Shown in pieces: positions 1 through 6,269 of a DNA stretch of 7,670 nt (the first letter of the stretch is position 1; each line of letters starts with the position of its first letter). The stretch lies in the NCBI GenBank assembly GCA_013003465.1, contig JABDIZ010000297.1, forward strand, positions 1-7,670. Reading direction: 5' to 3'. Below the pieces are notes generated by a model. That model saw only the letters and a program-made list of their open reading frames with translations. It searched no databases and was not told where the DNA came from. The DNA comes from Rhodothermaceae bacterium (GTDB taxonomy: Bacteria > Bacteroidota > Rhodothermia > Rhodothermales > Rubricoccaceae). Both the position numbers and the translations under genes were made by a program.

Positions 1-13
1 CGCACGCGATGCG

Positions 14-88
<75 letters not shown>

Positions 89-146
89 GGCAGACTGTCG
101 AGTTACGATTGCCGAGCCACGGTTGACAAGAGGACGGCCCCAAATC

Positions 147-181
147 AATCGTAAATCAGAAATCGCCAACCGGAAGTCGGC
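147..181. repeat. degenerate 7-bp periodic repeat in Gly-Thr tRNA spacer
   Basis: On the plus strand the skeleton A-purine-pyrimidine-C recurs at 147, 154, 161, 168 and 175, exactly 7 nt apart. The first three units begin AATC, the fourth AACC and the fifth AGTC; the other three positions of each unit vary. The tract fills the spacer next to the 3' end of tRNA-Gly. No gene is seen in the rest of the 89-183 spacer. It is of the same style as the repeats at 264-319, 2547-2570 and 5181-5208. Confidence 0.6.
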
Positions 182-183
182 GG

Positions 184-256
184 AGCGGGAGACGAGACTC
201 GAACTCGCGACCCTCAGCTTGGAAGGCTGATGCTCTACCAACTGAGCTACTCCCGC
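184..256 (-). tRNA. tRNA-Gly (anticodon TCC)
   Basis: This is a minus-strand cloverleaf with acceptor stem GCGGGAG/CTCCCGC, D arm GCTC/GAGC, anticodon stem TCAGC/GCTGA with TCC in the loop, and T arm GCGAG/CTCGT around TTCGAGT. The discriminator is T, usual for bacterial tRNA-Gly. The acceptor end is followed by CCG, not CCA, so the tail must be added by a nucleotidyltransferase. It reads GGA (and, through wobble, other Gly) codons. Confidence 0.97.
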
Positions 257-263
257 GAGTGGG

Positions 264-319
264 GTTTCTAGTTGCTGGTTTTCAGTTGCTTGTCCGCGAA
301 CCAGAAACCGAGAAACACC
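264..319. repeat. two opposed 7-bp periodic repeats in Tyr-Gly tRNA spacer
   Basis: GTT occurs at 264, 271, 278 and 285 on the plus strand (AAC every 7 nt on the minus strand). Facing it, plus-strand units start with AAC at 299 and 306, then AAA at 313. The two halves are partly complementary: GGTTTCT (263-269) can pair with AGAAACC (303-309). The whole spacer between tRNA-Tyr and tRNA-Gly is therefore an inverted pair of heptad arrays that could fold into an imperfect hairpin in the precursor transcript. Confidence 0.6.
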
Positions 320-323
320 TCGG

Positions 324-406
<83 letters not shown>

Positions 407-453
407 ATAAGAAAAAGAACACCCGCCGTCGTGCAGCGCAGCGCGCTCAGCAG

Positions 454-526
454 AGCTGGTGAAGGGACTCGAACCCCCAACCTGCTGATTACAAATCAGC
501 TGCTCTACCAATTGAGCTACACCAGC
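454..526 (-). tRNA. tRNA-Thr (anticodon TGT)
   Basis: This is a minus-strand cloverleaf with acceptor stem GCTGGTG/CACCAGC, D arm GCTC/GAGC, anticodon stem GCTGA/TCAGC with loop TTTGTAA (anticodon TGT, threonine), and T loop TTCGAGT. The discriminator is T and CCA is not encoded. It is the first tRNA of the cluster in reading direction, about 45 nt downstream of the candidate -10 element at 571-576. Confidence 0.97.
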
Positions 527-570
527 GAAGGCCCTCGAACGAAACGAGGCTGCGCGCGGACTAGACAGTT

Positions 571-600
571 AAGCTACGGACCTGCGCGCGCCCCTGTCAA
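571..600 (-). promoter_or_regulatory. candidate promoter of the tRNA cluster
   Basis: On the minus strand a perfect TTGACA (595-600) is followed, 18 nt later, by TAGCTT (571-576). TTGACA matches the sigma-70 -35 consensus. The TAnnTT form of the second box fits the Bacteroidota -7 element better than TATAAT. It lies 45 nt upstream of tRNA-Thr(TGT) and 22 nt downstream of the dedA stop codon. The same CCGTAGCTT core occurs in the promoter candidate at 6270-6301. Confidence 0.55.
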
Positions 601-621
601 CGCGCGAGCCCACCGGAGTAT

Positions 622-1290
622 TCAGCGACTCGGGTCTTCGCGGTTTCTTGGCGCGTCAGGCTCGCCTGGCCCCTTCCCGTACCGCCGCCGCCACCACCAG
701 CGGACGACGAGGCCCGTCACGAAGAGCACGAGCACCGCCGTGATGACTTGCCCATAGGTGCGCAGAATCGGGAGGATGGATTCCCAGTTGGCGCCCACGG
801 CGTAGCCTGCGTAGAGGAGGAGCCCAATCCAGACCGTCGCGCTGAGCGTGGCGAGGAGGAAGGTCCAACCGAGACGCAGATCGGAGGCGCCCGAAAGGAG
901 CGCGATCACCGCCCGCCCGCCACTCAGGAACCGGTTGGCCGCCACGACCCCGTAGCCCCAGCGCTGGAGCCAGCGCTTGACCATCCGCACGGGGCCCTTC
1001 GGAATCCAGCGCACCCGCTTCGGATCCTCCACCGCATCACCCAGCGCCTTGCCGATGGCGTACATCGTCATAAAGCCCAGCGCACTGGCAAGGCTACACA
1101 GCACGAGGGCCGGGACGAAGCTGATCAGTCCGAGCCCGATCAGATAGCCCCCGATCACGATGGCGACATCGCCGGGGACGGGCGGCAGCACGTTCTCGCC
1201 GTAGGCAATACCGATCAGCACGAGGTAGAGACTCAGCGGCGGGAGCCCCTGCATCCACTCGGCGAGTTGCTGGACCGATTCGAACAGCAC
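622..1290 (-). CDS. DedA/VTT-family membrane protein
   Basis: This 222-residue polytopic inner-membrane protein of the DedA (SNARE-associated, VTT) family is near the usual family length of about 200-220. The re-entrant region carries ENVLPPVPGD (residues 32-41), with the conserved acidic residues. Arg120 and Arg126 (NRFLSGGR) have the same spacing as the essential Arg pair of E. coli YqjA/YghB. Hydrophobic stretches lie at about 19-37, 42-80, 140-163 and 179-199, and the tail is basic and hydrophilic. Family members flip undecaprenyl phosphate or phospholipids and support membrane potential; the substrate cannot be told here. The prolines usual in the Arg motif are replaced by SGG. The start is GTG, 3 nt after the ispF stop, with a GAGG 8 nt upstream, so translation is probably coupled to ispF. 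It is the last gene of the queA-ispD-ispF run, and no terminator is seen after it. Confidence 0.88.
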   Translation of the reverse strand: MLFESVQQLAEWMQGLPPLSLYLVLIGIAYGENVLPPVPGDVAIVIGGYLIGLGLISFVPALVLCSLASALGFMTMYAIGKALGDAVEDPKRVRWIPKGPVRMVKRWLQRWGYGVVAANRFLSGGRAVIALLSGASDLRLGWTFLLATLSATVWIGLLLYAGYAVGANWESILPILRTYGQVITAVLVLFVTGLVVRWWWRRRYGKGPGEPDAPRNREDPSR

Positions 1291-1293
1291 GGT

Positions 1294-1773
1294 TCAGGCC
1301 TCACACGCTACGAGCAGCGCCACGGCATGCGCCGCCGCGCCTTCCTCTCGTCCCGCGAAGCCCATCCCTTCCCCTGTCGTCGCCTTGATGGATACCTGAC
1401 CGACCACCACCTCCAAGACCTCAGCCAACCGCGCGCGCATCGCGTCAATGTGGGGGCGGAGCTTGGGGCGCTGGAGCACCACGACTGCGTCCACATTGCC
1501 GACCGCGTAGCCCTCCGCTCCTATCAGTCGCACGACTTCCCTCAGCAATTCGATGCTGTCGGCGCCTTTCCACGCAGAATCGGTGTCGGGGAAGTGCTGG
1601 CCGATGTCGCCGAGCGCCGCGGCGCCAAGCAGCGCGTCGATGATGGCGTGTGTGAGCACGTCGGCGTCCGAGTGCCCGTCGAGGCCGAGCGGTGAGGGCA
1701 CGGTGATGCCACCGAGGATGAGCGGACGCCCCTCGGTGAGGCGGTGAACGTCGTAGCCGATACCGATGCGCAC
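1294..1773 (-). CDS. ispF: 2-C-methyl-D-erythritol 2,4-cyclodiphosphate synthase
   Basis: This enzyme converts CDP-methylerythritol 2-phosphate to methylerythritol cyclodiphosphate with release of CMP, step five of the cytosolic MEP isoprenoid pathway. At 159 residues it has normal length, and it aligns with E. coli numbering without gaps at the key sites. The zinc ligands are Asp8, His10 (GYDVHRL) and His42. The GHSDADVLTH loop contains His34. The KATTGEGMGF motif carries Thr133 and Glu135, and GREEGAAAHA follows. The family is a homotrimer with active sites between subunits. The start is GTG at 1771-1773, placing GYDVH at the normal distance from the N terminus; there is no Shine-Dalgarno upstream. 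It lies 45 nt downstream of ispD, the enzyme two steps earlier, so the two are almost certainly cotranscribed. Confidence 0.97.
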   Translation of the reverse strand: MRIGIGYDVHRLTEGRPLILGGITVPSPLGLDGHSDADVLTHAIIDALLGAAALGDIGQHFPDTDSAWKGADSIELLREVVRLIGAEGYAVGNVDAVVVLQRPKLRPHIDAMRARLAEVLEVVVGQVSIKATTGEGMGFAGREEGAAAHAVALLVACEA

Positions 1774-1818
1774 GGGTTGATCAGAAGACCGAGAAGGAAA
1801 GGCAGAAGAACGATGAAG

Positions 1819-2553
1819 CTACGCCACCGGCGTTCCCTCTTTCCCCTGCTCGCCCCTTCTTCCATGCTCCCGCTCCCATTTCGCCCACAGCACTTCGGCA
1901 ATCTCCCAGTCGCCCGGATGGGTCAGCTTGAGGTTGTGCGCATCTCCTTCGACGAGGCGGACGGCGTGCCCGGCTCGCTGGAGCACCTCCACTTCGTCGG
2001 TGCCGCAGAAGCCCTCCGCCCTCGCCTGCCTGTGCGCCTGGCGCAGCAGATCGAGCCGGGCGGCTTGCGGCGTCTGCATCCGCCAGAGATCCGTGCGATC
2101 CACCGTGTCGCTGAAGTGCCCGGCCTCACCGCGGCGGAGGGTGTCGGCGACGGGCACGGCGAGGGCGGCCGCTTCGTGCTCCCGTGAGGCTTCGATCACC
2201 GCCGTGATCCGCTCCGCCCCGATGAACGGCCGGACGGCATCGTGCACCAGCACCACGTCCACGCCATCGGGTAGCGCAGCGAGTCCCTGCCCTACGGAGT
2301 CTTGCCGCGTTGCTCCGCCGGGCACCACACGAGCGGCGAGCCCATAGCTGGCGAGCATCGCCTCCACCACAGCGACTTCGGCCTCGGCCGTCGCCACGAC
2401 GCACCGGTCTACTGCAGAATGCTCCTCAAAGGCGCGCAGCGTCTGCACGAGCACCGGGGCCTCGCCGAGCAAACGAAACTGCTTCGGCACGCCGCCCATC
2501 CGAGAGCCGCTGCCCGCCGCTGGAATGACCACGGCTACACTACCCCGTTGCAT
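1819..2553 (-). CDS. ispD: 2-C-methyl-D-erythritol 4-phosphate cytidylyltransferase
   Basis: This enzyme transfers CMP from CTP to methylerythritol 4-phosphate, step three of the MEP pathway. The predicted protein is 244 residues. It begins with the nucleotide-binding motif PAAGSGSRMGGVPKQF (residues 11-26, with Arg18 and Lys24). It continues with GGATRQDSV (79-87), HDAVRPF (104-110, Asp105), DTLRR, RMQTPQAAR (158-166), TDEVEVLQ and NLKLTHPGDWEIAE (207-220, Lys209). All of these are family signatures. A charged tail of about 20 residues follows the usual end. I chose ATG 2551-2553 because it puts the PAAG motif at the normal distance. In-frame ATG 2581-2583 and GTG 2590-2592 would add 10 or 13 residues encoded by a 7-bp repeat and are less likely. 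It sits between queA and ispF. Confidence 0.95.
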   Translation of the reverse strand: MQRGSVAVVIPAAGSGSRMGGVPKQFRLLGEAPVLVQTLRAFEEHSAVDRCVVATAEAEVAVVEAMLASYGLAARVVPGGATRQDSVGQGLAALPDGVDVVLVHDAVRPFIGAERITAVIEASREHEAAALAVPVADTLRRGEAGHFSDTVDRTDLWRMQTPQAARLDLLRQAHRQARAEGFCGTDEVEVLQRAGHAVRLVEGDAHNLKLTHPGDWEIAEVLWAKWEREHGRRGEQGKEGTPVA

Positions 2554-2570
2554 GTTGCGTGTTGCGTGTT
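2547..2570. repeat. 7-bp periodic repeat spanning the ispD start
   Basis: On the plus strand GTT falls at 2547, 2554, 2561 and 2568, exactly 7 nt apart. On the minus strand this is AAC every 7 nt, with two identical consecutive units (2557-2563 and 2564-2570) and a third differing by one base. The ispD ATG (2551-2553) lies inside the third unit. As 7 is not a multiple of 3, any change in unit number would shift the frame of the upstream alternative starts but not of this ATG. Confidence 0.7.
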
Positions 2571-2600
2571 CGGACTCATCCATGCGCAACACCCACTACG

Positions 2601-3692
2601 CTACACGATAAGCATCGCGTCGCCGAAGGCGAACAGCCGGTACTCCTCCTTCATAGCCTCGTTGTAAGCATGCCGGATCAGGTCCGCGCCGCCGAACGCC
2701 GCCACCATGATGAGGAGCGTCGAGCGCGGCATCTGGAAGTTAGTCAGCAGCCGCTCCGTGATGTGGAACTCGTGAGGCGGGTAGATGAACTTGTCGGTCC
2801 AGCCCGATCCGGCCTTCAGATTGCGGTCTGCCGAGAGGCTCGATTCGATGGCGCGGACGGTCGTGGTGGAGCAGACGGTGACTTTGTTGGTGCGCGAGGT
2901 GAGCGCGCGGTTGACCGTCGTAGCGGCCTCGGCGCTGATCTGGAAGTTCTCGGAATCCATCCGGTGCTTCGTCAGATCCTCGACCTCCACGGGGCGGAAA
3001 GTCCCCAGTCCGGTATGCAGCGTGACGGTGGTCACGTCCACCCCCTTCGCCGTCAGGGTGTCCACCAACGCATCGGTGAAATGCAACCCGGCCGCGGGCG
3101 CGGCTACGGCGCCACGGTGCTTCGCGAAGAGGGTCTGGTAGCGCGTCTTGTCTTCCGGCTCCGCCTCGCGGCGGATGTAACGCGGCAGCGGCGTATGCCC
3201 GATCCGCTCGATGAGCGCATAGAGGGCCTCCGGCTCGTCGTCGAAGAGGAACCGGAGCGTCCGGCCTCGACTCGTGGTGTTGTCGATGACCTCGGCGGCG
3301 AGCCCCTCGCTGAAGAAGAGCTTGTTGCCAACCCGCACCTTCCGTGCGGGCTCGACGATCACGTCCCACAGCCGCGTCTCGGGGTTGAGTTCGCGGAGGA
3401 GGAAGACTTCGACCTTTGCCCCGGTCTTCTCCTTCGTCCCGTAGAGCCGAGCCGGAAAGACCTTCGAGTCGTTGGCGACGAGAACATCGCCCTCCTCGAA
3501 GTAGTCGGGCAGATCCGCGAGGGTGCGGTGCTCAATGGCTTCGGCCTCCCGGTCCACGACCATCAGGCGAGCCTCTTCGCGCGGCTCGGCCGGATAGTTG
3601 GCGATCAGCTCCTTCGGGTACTCGTAGATGAAGTCCGAGAGCTTGAGCGGAATCGTATGGCGAAGAAAACGCGACGCAGTGGCAAGGTGCAT
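2601..3692 (-). CDS. queA: S-adenosylmethionine:tRNA ribosyltransferase-isomerase
   Basis: QueA moves and rearranges the ribosyl group of S-adenosylmethionine onto 7-aminomethyl-7-deazaguanine at position 34 of tRNA (GUN anticodons), making epoxyqueuosine. The 363-residue protein covers the full family: LKLSDFIYEYPKELIA (16-31), NDSKVFPARL (74-83), TPLPRYIRR (167-175), DKTRYQTLFA, GAVAAPAAGLHFT (194-206), HTGLGTFRPV (226-235), MDSENFQIS, TDKFIYPPHEF (299-309), TNFQMPRSTLL (317-327) and FGDAMLI at the C terminus. The start is ATG 3690-3692, the only standard start near LKLSDF. It gives an N-terminal extension of about 15 residues over most relatives, and no Shine-Dalgarno is seen. Gln320 stands where a His is usual (TNFH). 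First gene of the queA-ispD-ispF-dedA run, 78-85 nt downstream of the promoter candidate. Confidence 0.96.
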   Translation of the reverse strand: MHLATASRFLRHTIPLKLSDFIYEYPKELIANYPAEPREEARLMVVDREAEAIEHRTLADLPDYFEEGDVLVANDSKVFPARLYGTKEKTGAKVEVFLLRELNPETRLWDVIVEPARKVRVGNKLFFSEGLAAEVIDNTTSRGRTLRFLFDDEPEALYALIERIGHTPLPRYIRREAEPEDKTRYQTLFAKHRGAVAAPAAGLHFTDALVDTLTAKGVDVTTVTLHTGLGTFRPVEVEDLTKHRMDSENFQISAEAATTVNRALTSRTNKVTVCSTTTVRAIESSLSADRNLKAGSGWTDKFIYPPHEFHITERLLTNFQMPRSTLLIMVAAFGGADLIRHAYNEAMKEEYRLFAFGDAMLIV

Positions 3693-3776
3693 ACGAGGCA
3701 GGGTCCGTGCGAGGGAGCTGGGTGACTTCCGGAAGGTGCGGACGACGCAGAACCGGCGGGCGTCGCGTTCGGGGCG

Positions 3777-3807
3777 CTAATATAGAGGCTTTGCGCGCCT
3801 CTGCAAA
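3777..3807 (-). promoter_or_regulatory. promoter of the queA operon with internal palindrome
   Basis: On the minus strand TTTGCA (3802-3807) and TATATT (3779-3784) are separated by 17 nt, good sigma-70 geometry. Read as a Bacteroidota promoter it is TTG, 19 nt, then TATATTAG, one mismatch from TAnnTTTG. A 6-bp inverted repeat, AGAGGC (3784-3789) and GCCTCT (3797-3802) around a 7-nt centre, fills the space between the two boxes. This is a position where a repressor could block polymerase. The remaining bases of 3693-3853 hold no gene that I can recognise. Confidence 0.6.
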
Positions 3808-3853
3808 GTTCCGGTGAAGCGCTTACATCATTCGGCAGAAAACGGCGCGCAAC

Positions 3854-5152
3854 TCAGCCGCCGCGTGCGGGCCGGACGACGCCCTCTACTTCGCCGAAGC
3901 CGACGCGGTACGGCCCGTCGGCGTCTTCGCTGTCGGCGTGCCCGGTCAGAACGACGCGATCGCCGTCCTGAAGAAACTTGCGTTCCTCGCCGGAGGGCAA
4001 GGTAATCGGCTTCGAGCCGCGCCAGGTCAGTTCGAGGAAGCTGCCGTAGCTGTCGGGTGTCTCGCCGCTGATGGTGCCGGAGGCCATCAGGTCGCCCGGC
4101 CGTGCGTTGCAGCCGTTGACGGTGTGGTGGACGAGTTGCTGCTCGGGGCTCCAGTAGAGGTAGCATGCATTCGACCGGGCGACGCGCGCCGGTTCCGTAT
4201 TCGCCTCGCGCATGGCGGCCGAGTCGAGGAGCACGTCGAGGGTGAGATCGAGGCTACGCGGCTCGTCTTGTCGGAGGTACGGCAACGGCTCGGGGTTGCC
4301 TGCCTCGGGCGTCTGCGGCTCGCCCTCGATGCGGAAGGGGGCGAGTGCATCGTAGGGCACCACCCACGGGCTGATGCTCGTGGCAAAGTTCTTCCCGAGG
4401 AAGGGGCCGAGCGGGACGTACTCCCACTTCTGGATATCGCGCGCGCTCCAGTCGTTGACGAGCACAAAGCCGAAGATGTGATCGGGCGCTTCGGCCATCG
4501 TGATCGGCGTGCCGATGTCGTTGCCCGGCCCGACAAAGAAGCCGAGTTCGAGTTCGATGTCGAGCAGTTTCGAGGGACCGAACAGCGGCGGCGCGTCCTC
4601 AGGTTTCTGCTGCCCTTTCGGCCGCACGATGTCCGTCCCGCTGATGAGGACCGAAGACGCGCGCCCGTGGTAGCCCACTGGTAGGTGCAGCCAGTTGGGC
4701 ATCAGCGCCTTCTCCGGCCCACGGAACATGGTGCCGACGTTGGTCGCGTGCTGCCGCGACGAGTAAAAGTCGGTATAGTCGCCGATGGCAGCGGGCAGGT
4801 GCATCGTCACGGCGGCGACGGACACGAGGGCAACGTCGCGCAGCTCGTCGTCTTCACGCAGCGCCGGATCCCCTTCCGCGCTCAGCAGATCCTGCAACCG
4901 CGCGCGAACGGCCTGCCACACCAGCCGGCCACGCGCCATGAATGCATTCAGTGTCGGCTGATTGAAGACGCGGACGCCCTTCAGTGCCGCATCGAGTAGG
5001 CCGCGCTCTTCCAGCACAGCGAGATCGAGTACTTGATCACCGATGCGCACGCCGATAGCCGGATCACTCCCGTCATCGCGCGAGAATACTCCGTAGGGCA
5101 GGTTCTGAATCGGAAACGGCGAGTCGGCAGGAACGTCGAGGAAGGAGCGCAT
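3854..5152 (-). CDS. fahA: fumarylacetoacetase (FAH)
   Basis: This cytosolic hydrolase splits fumarylacetoacetate into fumarate and acetoacetate, the last step of tyrosine/homogentisate breakdown. The 432-residue protein matches the family length of about 420. The N-terminal domain begins with PFPIQNLPYGVFS (12-24). The catalytic domain has DYTDFYSSRQHATNVG (125-140; Asp128 metal ligand, His135 catalytic base), LPVGYHGRASS (157-167), the metal ligands Glu200 and Glu202 in LDIELELGFF, NDWSARDIQKWEYVPLGPFLGKNF around 233-256 (Asp234, Arg238, Gln241, Lys254), and NGCNARPGDLMASGTISG. All residues known from the mouse and human enzymes have counterparts. I chose ATG 5150-5152 because the upstream frame runs into the neighbouring gene and lacks family sequence. 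It lies 61 nt downstream of the unknown gene at 5214-6188, on the same strand, probably in one transcript. Confidence 0.96.
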   Translation of the reverse strand: MRSFLDVPADSPFPIQNLPYGVFSRDDGSDPAIGVRIGDQVLDLAVLEERGLLDAALKGVRVFNQPTLNAFMARGRLVWQAVRARLQDLLSAEGDPALREDDELRDVALVSVAAVTMHLPAAIGDYTDFYSSRQHATNVGTMFRGPEKALMPNWLHLPVGYHGRASSVLISGTDIVRPKGQQKPEDAPPLFGPSKLLDIELELGFFVGPGNDIGTPITMAEAPDHIFGFVLVNDWSARDIQKWEYVPLGPFLGKNFATSISPWVVPYDALAPFRIEGEPQTPEAGNPEPLPYLRQDEPRSLDLTLDVLLDSAAMREANTEPARVARSNACYLYWSPEQQLVHHTVNGCNARPGDLMASGTISGETPDSYGSFLELTWRGSKPITLPSGEERKFLQDGDRVVLTGHADSEDADGPYRVGFGEVEGVVRPARGG

Positions 5153-5180
5153 GAGTGAGGAGCGCGAACAGGATTGAGCG

Positions 5181-5208
5181 AGTGAAGAGCGAAGAACGTG
5201 GAGCGAAC
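5181..5208. repeat. degenerate 7-bp periodic repeat upstream of fahA
   Basis: On the plus strand the skeleton A-purine-pyrimidine-G recurs at 5181, 5188, 5195 and 5202, 7 nt apart. Out-of-phase copies lie at 5154, 5161 and 5177. It fills the 61-nt spacer between the uncharacterised gene and fahA. The strand is strongly purine-rich, so the fahA mRNA leader is pyrimidine-rich here. Confidence 0.5.
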
Positions 5209-5213
5209 CGAAC

Positions 5214-6188
5214 TCAGACCGCAACGGCATCGAGCAGGCCGAGCGCCTGCAAGTCCTCACGTGGCTCGATGAAGGAGCAGGAACCATACGACGTGGCGAA
5301 CTGGGACCGCGCCTCCGCGATCTCGTCGGGCATCACCCCGAGGTCTGTCCAGCGGAAGCAGTCGTCGTCGAAGATGAAGTGGTCCGGCTGCTCATCCAGG
5401 AGCATTCGCTCGATGGTGGCGCGGTCGAGGGCATGCGCGCGGGTGAGGATAGCCGCGCCGAAGACATTCAGGAACCCGTGCATCATCGCCCCGACTTCAT
5501 CGGCATAATGGCGCACAGGATGATGCAGCCCTGCCGTCGCCTTGAAGGGCACCCCTGCCTCGTGGCACGCGGCAATGGCGCACGCGAGGGCTTCGGGGGT
5601 CGGGAAGGCATCGGGCGTGACACCGCCGCAGCGGAGCTTGAGCCCGACGCTCGGGCGCCCGGCGTTGGCGTTGTGCGCCGCCGCCACATCAGCTACCGTG
5701 TCTACGCCGCAGCGCCAGTCGTCGCCGAGCAGCGGCACCTCGAAGAAGCCGTGGGCGGGCTCACCCGCGCGGAGACGCAAGCCCTCGTCGGCGGCCTCGA
5801 ACAACTCACCGAGCGCGGAGGCGTCTTCGGTGATGTGCGTCGGCAGCTTGAACTCAAAGAGGTCGGCCGCCACGTTTCCAGCATGGCGCACTTCGAACGC
5901 CCGCGCGTCAGCCAGCGTCTGCCGCATCGCTCCGAACAGGTCGCCGTCGGCCGGGTGGCCGAGGATGGAGAAGACGAACGGCGGGGGCTCAGCGAAGCGT
6001 GCTGCGTAGGCGTCCAACTCGCCGAGCCTAGGCGCTGGAATGATGAACCGTGAGAGCATCCAGGCATCGGCGCTCTGCCGGTAGCGGGCGTAGTGATGGA
6101 GTGCCGGATCGAGGTCGAGGCGGGCGGGCGGAAAGAGCCCTGCGTAGTCAATGAGGCCGTGAAGAAAGGCGCGCAGCGCAGGCGACAT
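5214..6188 (-). CDS. uncharacterised conserved-looking protein paired with fumarylacetoacetase
   Basis: I do not recognise a named family. The 324-residue protein has no signal peptide or membrane segment and looks cytosolic. Motif-like stretches suggest a conserved enzyme: IDYAGLFPPA (13-22), SRFIIPAPRL (46-55), an acidic FEVPL (148-152), GLKLRCGGVTP (182-192), PFKATAGLHHP (214-224), MHGFLNVF (236-243), FDDD (273-276) and YGSCSFIEP (301-309). The alternation of hydrophobic strand-like and helix segments, with Lys185 and Lys216 at strand ends, is reminiscent of a TIM barrel of the aldolase type; this is inference only. The start is ATG 6186-6188, without Shine-Dalgarno. It is followed after 61 nt by fahA on the same strand, pointing to a role in tyrosine or related aromatic catabolism. 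The upstream gene is divergent. Confidence 0.85.
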   Translation of the reverse strand: MSPALRAFLHGLIDYAGLFPPARLDLDPALHHYARYRQSADAWMLSRFIIPAPRLGELDAYAARFAEPPPFVFSILGHPADGDLFGAMRQTLADARAFEVRHAGNVAADLFEFKLPTHITEDASALGELFEAADEGLRLRAGEPAHGFFEVPLLGDDWRCGVDTVADVAAAHNANAGRPSVGLKLRCGGVTPDAFPTPEALACAIAACHEAGVPFKATAGLHHPVRHYADEVGAMMHGFLNVFGAAILTRAHALDRATIERMLLDEQPDHFIFDDDCFRWTDLGVMPDEIAEARSQFATSYGSCSFIEPREDLQALGLLDAVAV

Positions 6189-6269
6189 GGGGAGGGAATC
6201 GGTGCCGTTGAAGAAGAACGGATAGGGGAACTCGAGGTGAAAGCTCGGCCCTCCGGGGACCTTCGCAGC

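Noticed and set aside
551..589. tRNA-like 5' half flanked by GCGCGC
   Set aside because: GTAGCTTAACT resembles a D arm, but there is no anticodon arm, T arm or acceptor pairing. The bases are better explained as the -10 region of the tRNA promoter.
748..1695. 315-codon plus-strand frame
   Set aside because: It is antisense to dedA and ispF, which have clear family motifs. Its sequence is low complexity, rich in His, Arg and Glu, as expected for the opposite strand of GC-rich genes.
1780..1818. Possible further heptad repeat between ispD and ispF
   Set aside because: The spacer is purine-rich with repeated GAAG words, but no fixed 7-nt spacing could be found.
2559..3725. 388-codon plus-strand frame
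   Set aside because: Antisense to queA across its whole length, with no recognisable domain. Long shadow frames are common at this GC content.
3810..3853. Terminator for fahA
   Set aside because: Only a 4-bp stem followed by four T is visible on the minus strand, too weak to call.
3938..4684. 248-codon plus-strand frame, and another at 5379-6053
   Set aside because: Antisense to fahA and to the 5214-6188 gene respectively; no motif or start signal.
5153..5287. N-terminal extension of fumarylacetoacetase by 45 residues
   Set aside because: The frame is open, but it overlaps the upstream gene and encodes no family sequence. The Met at 5152 begins the conserved N terminus.
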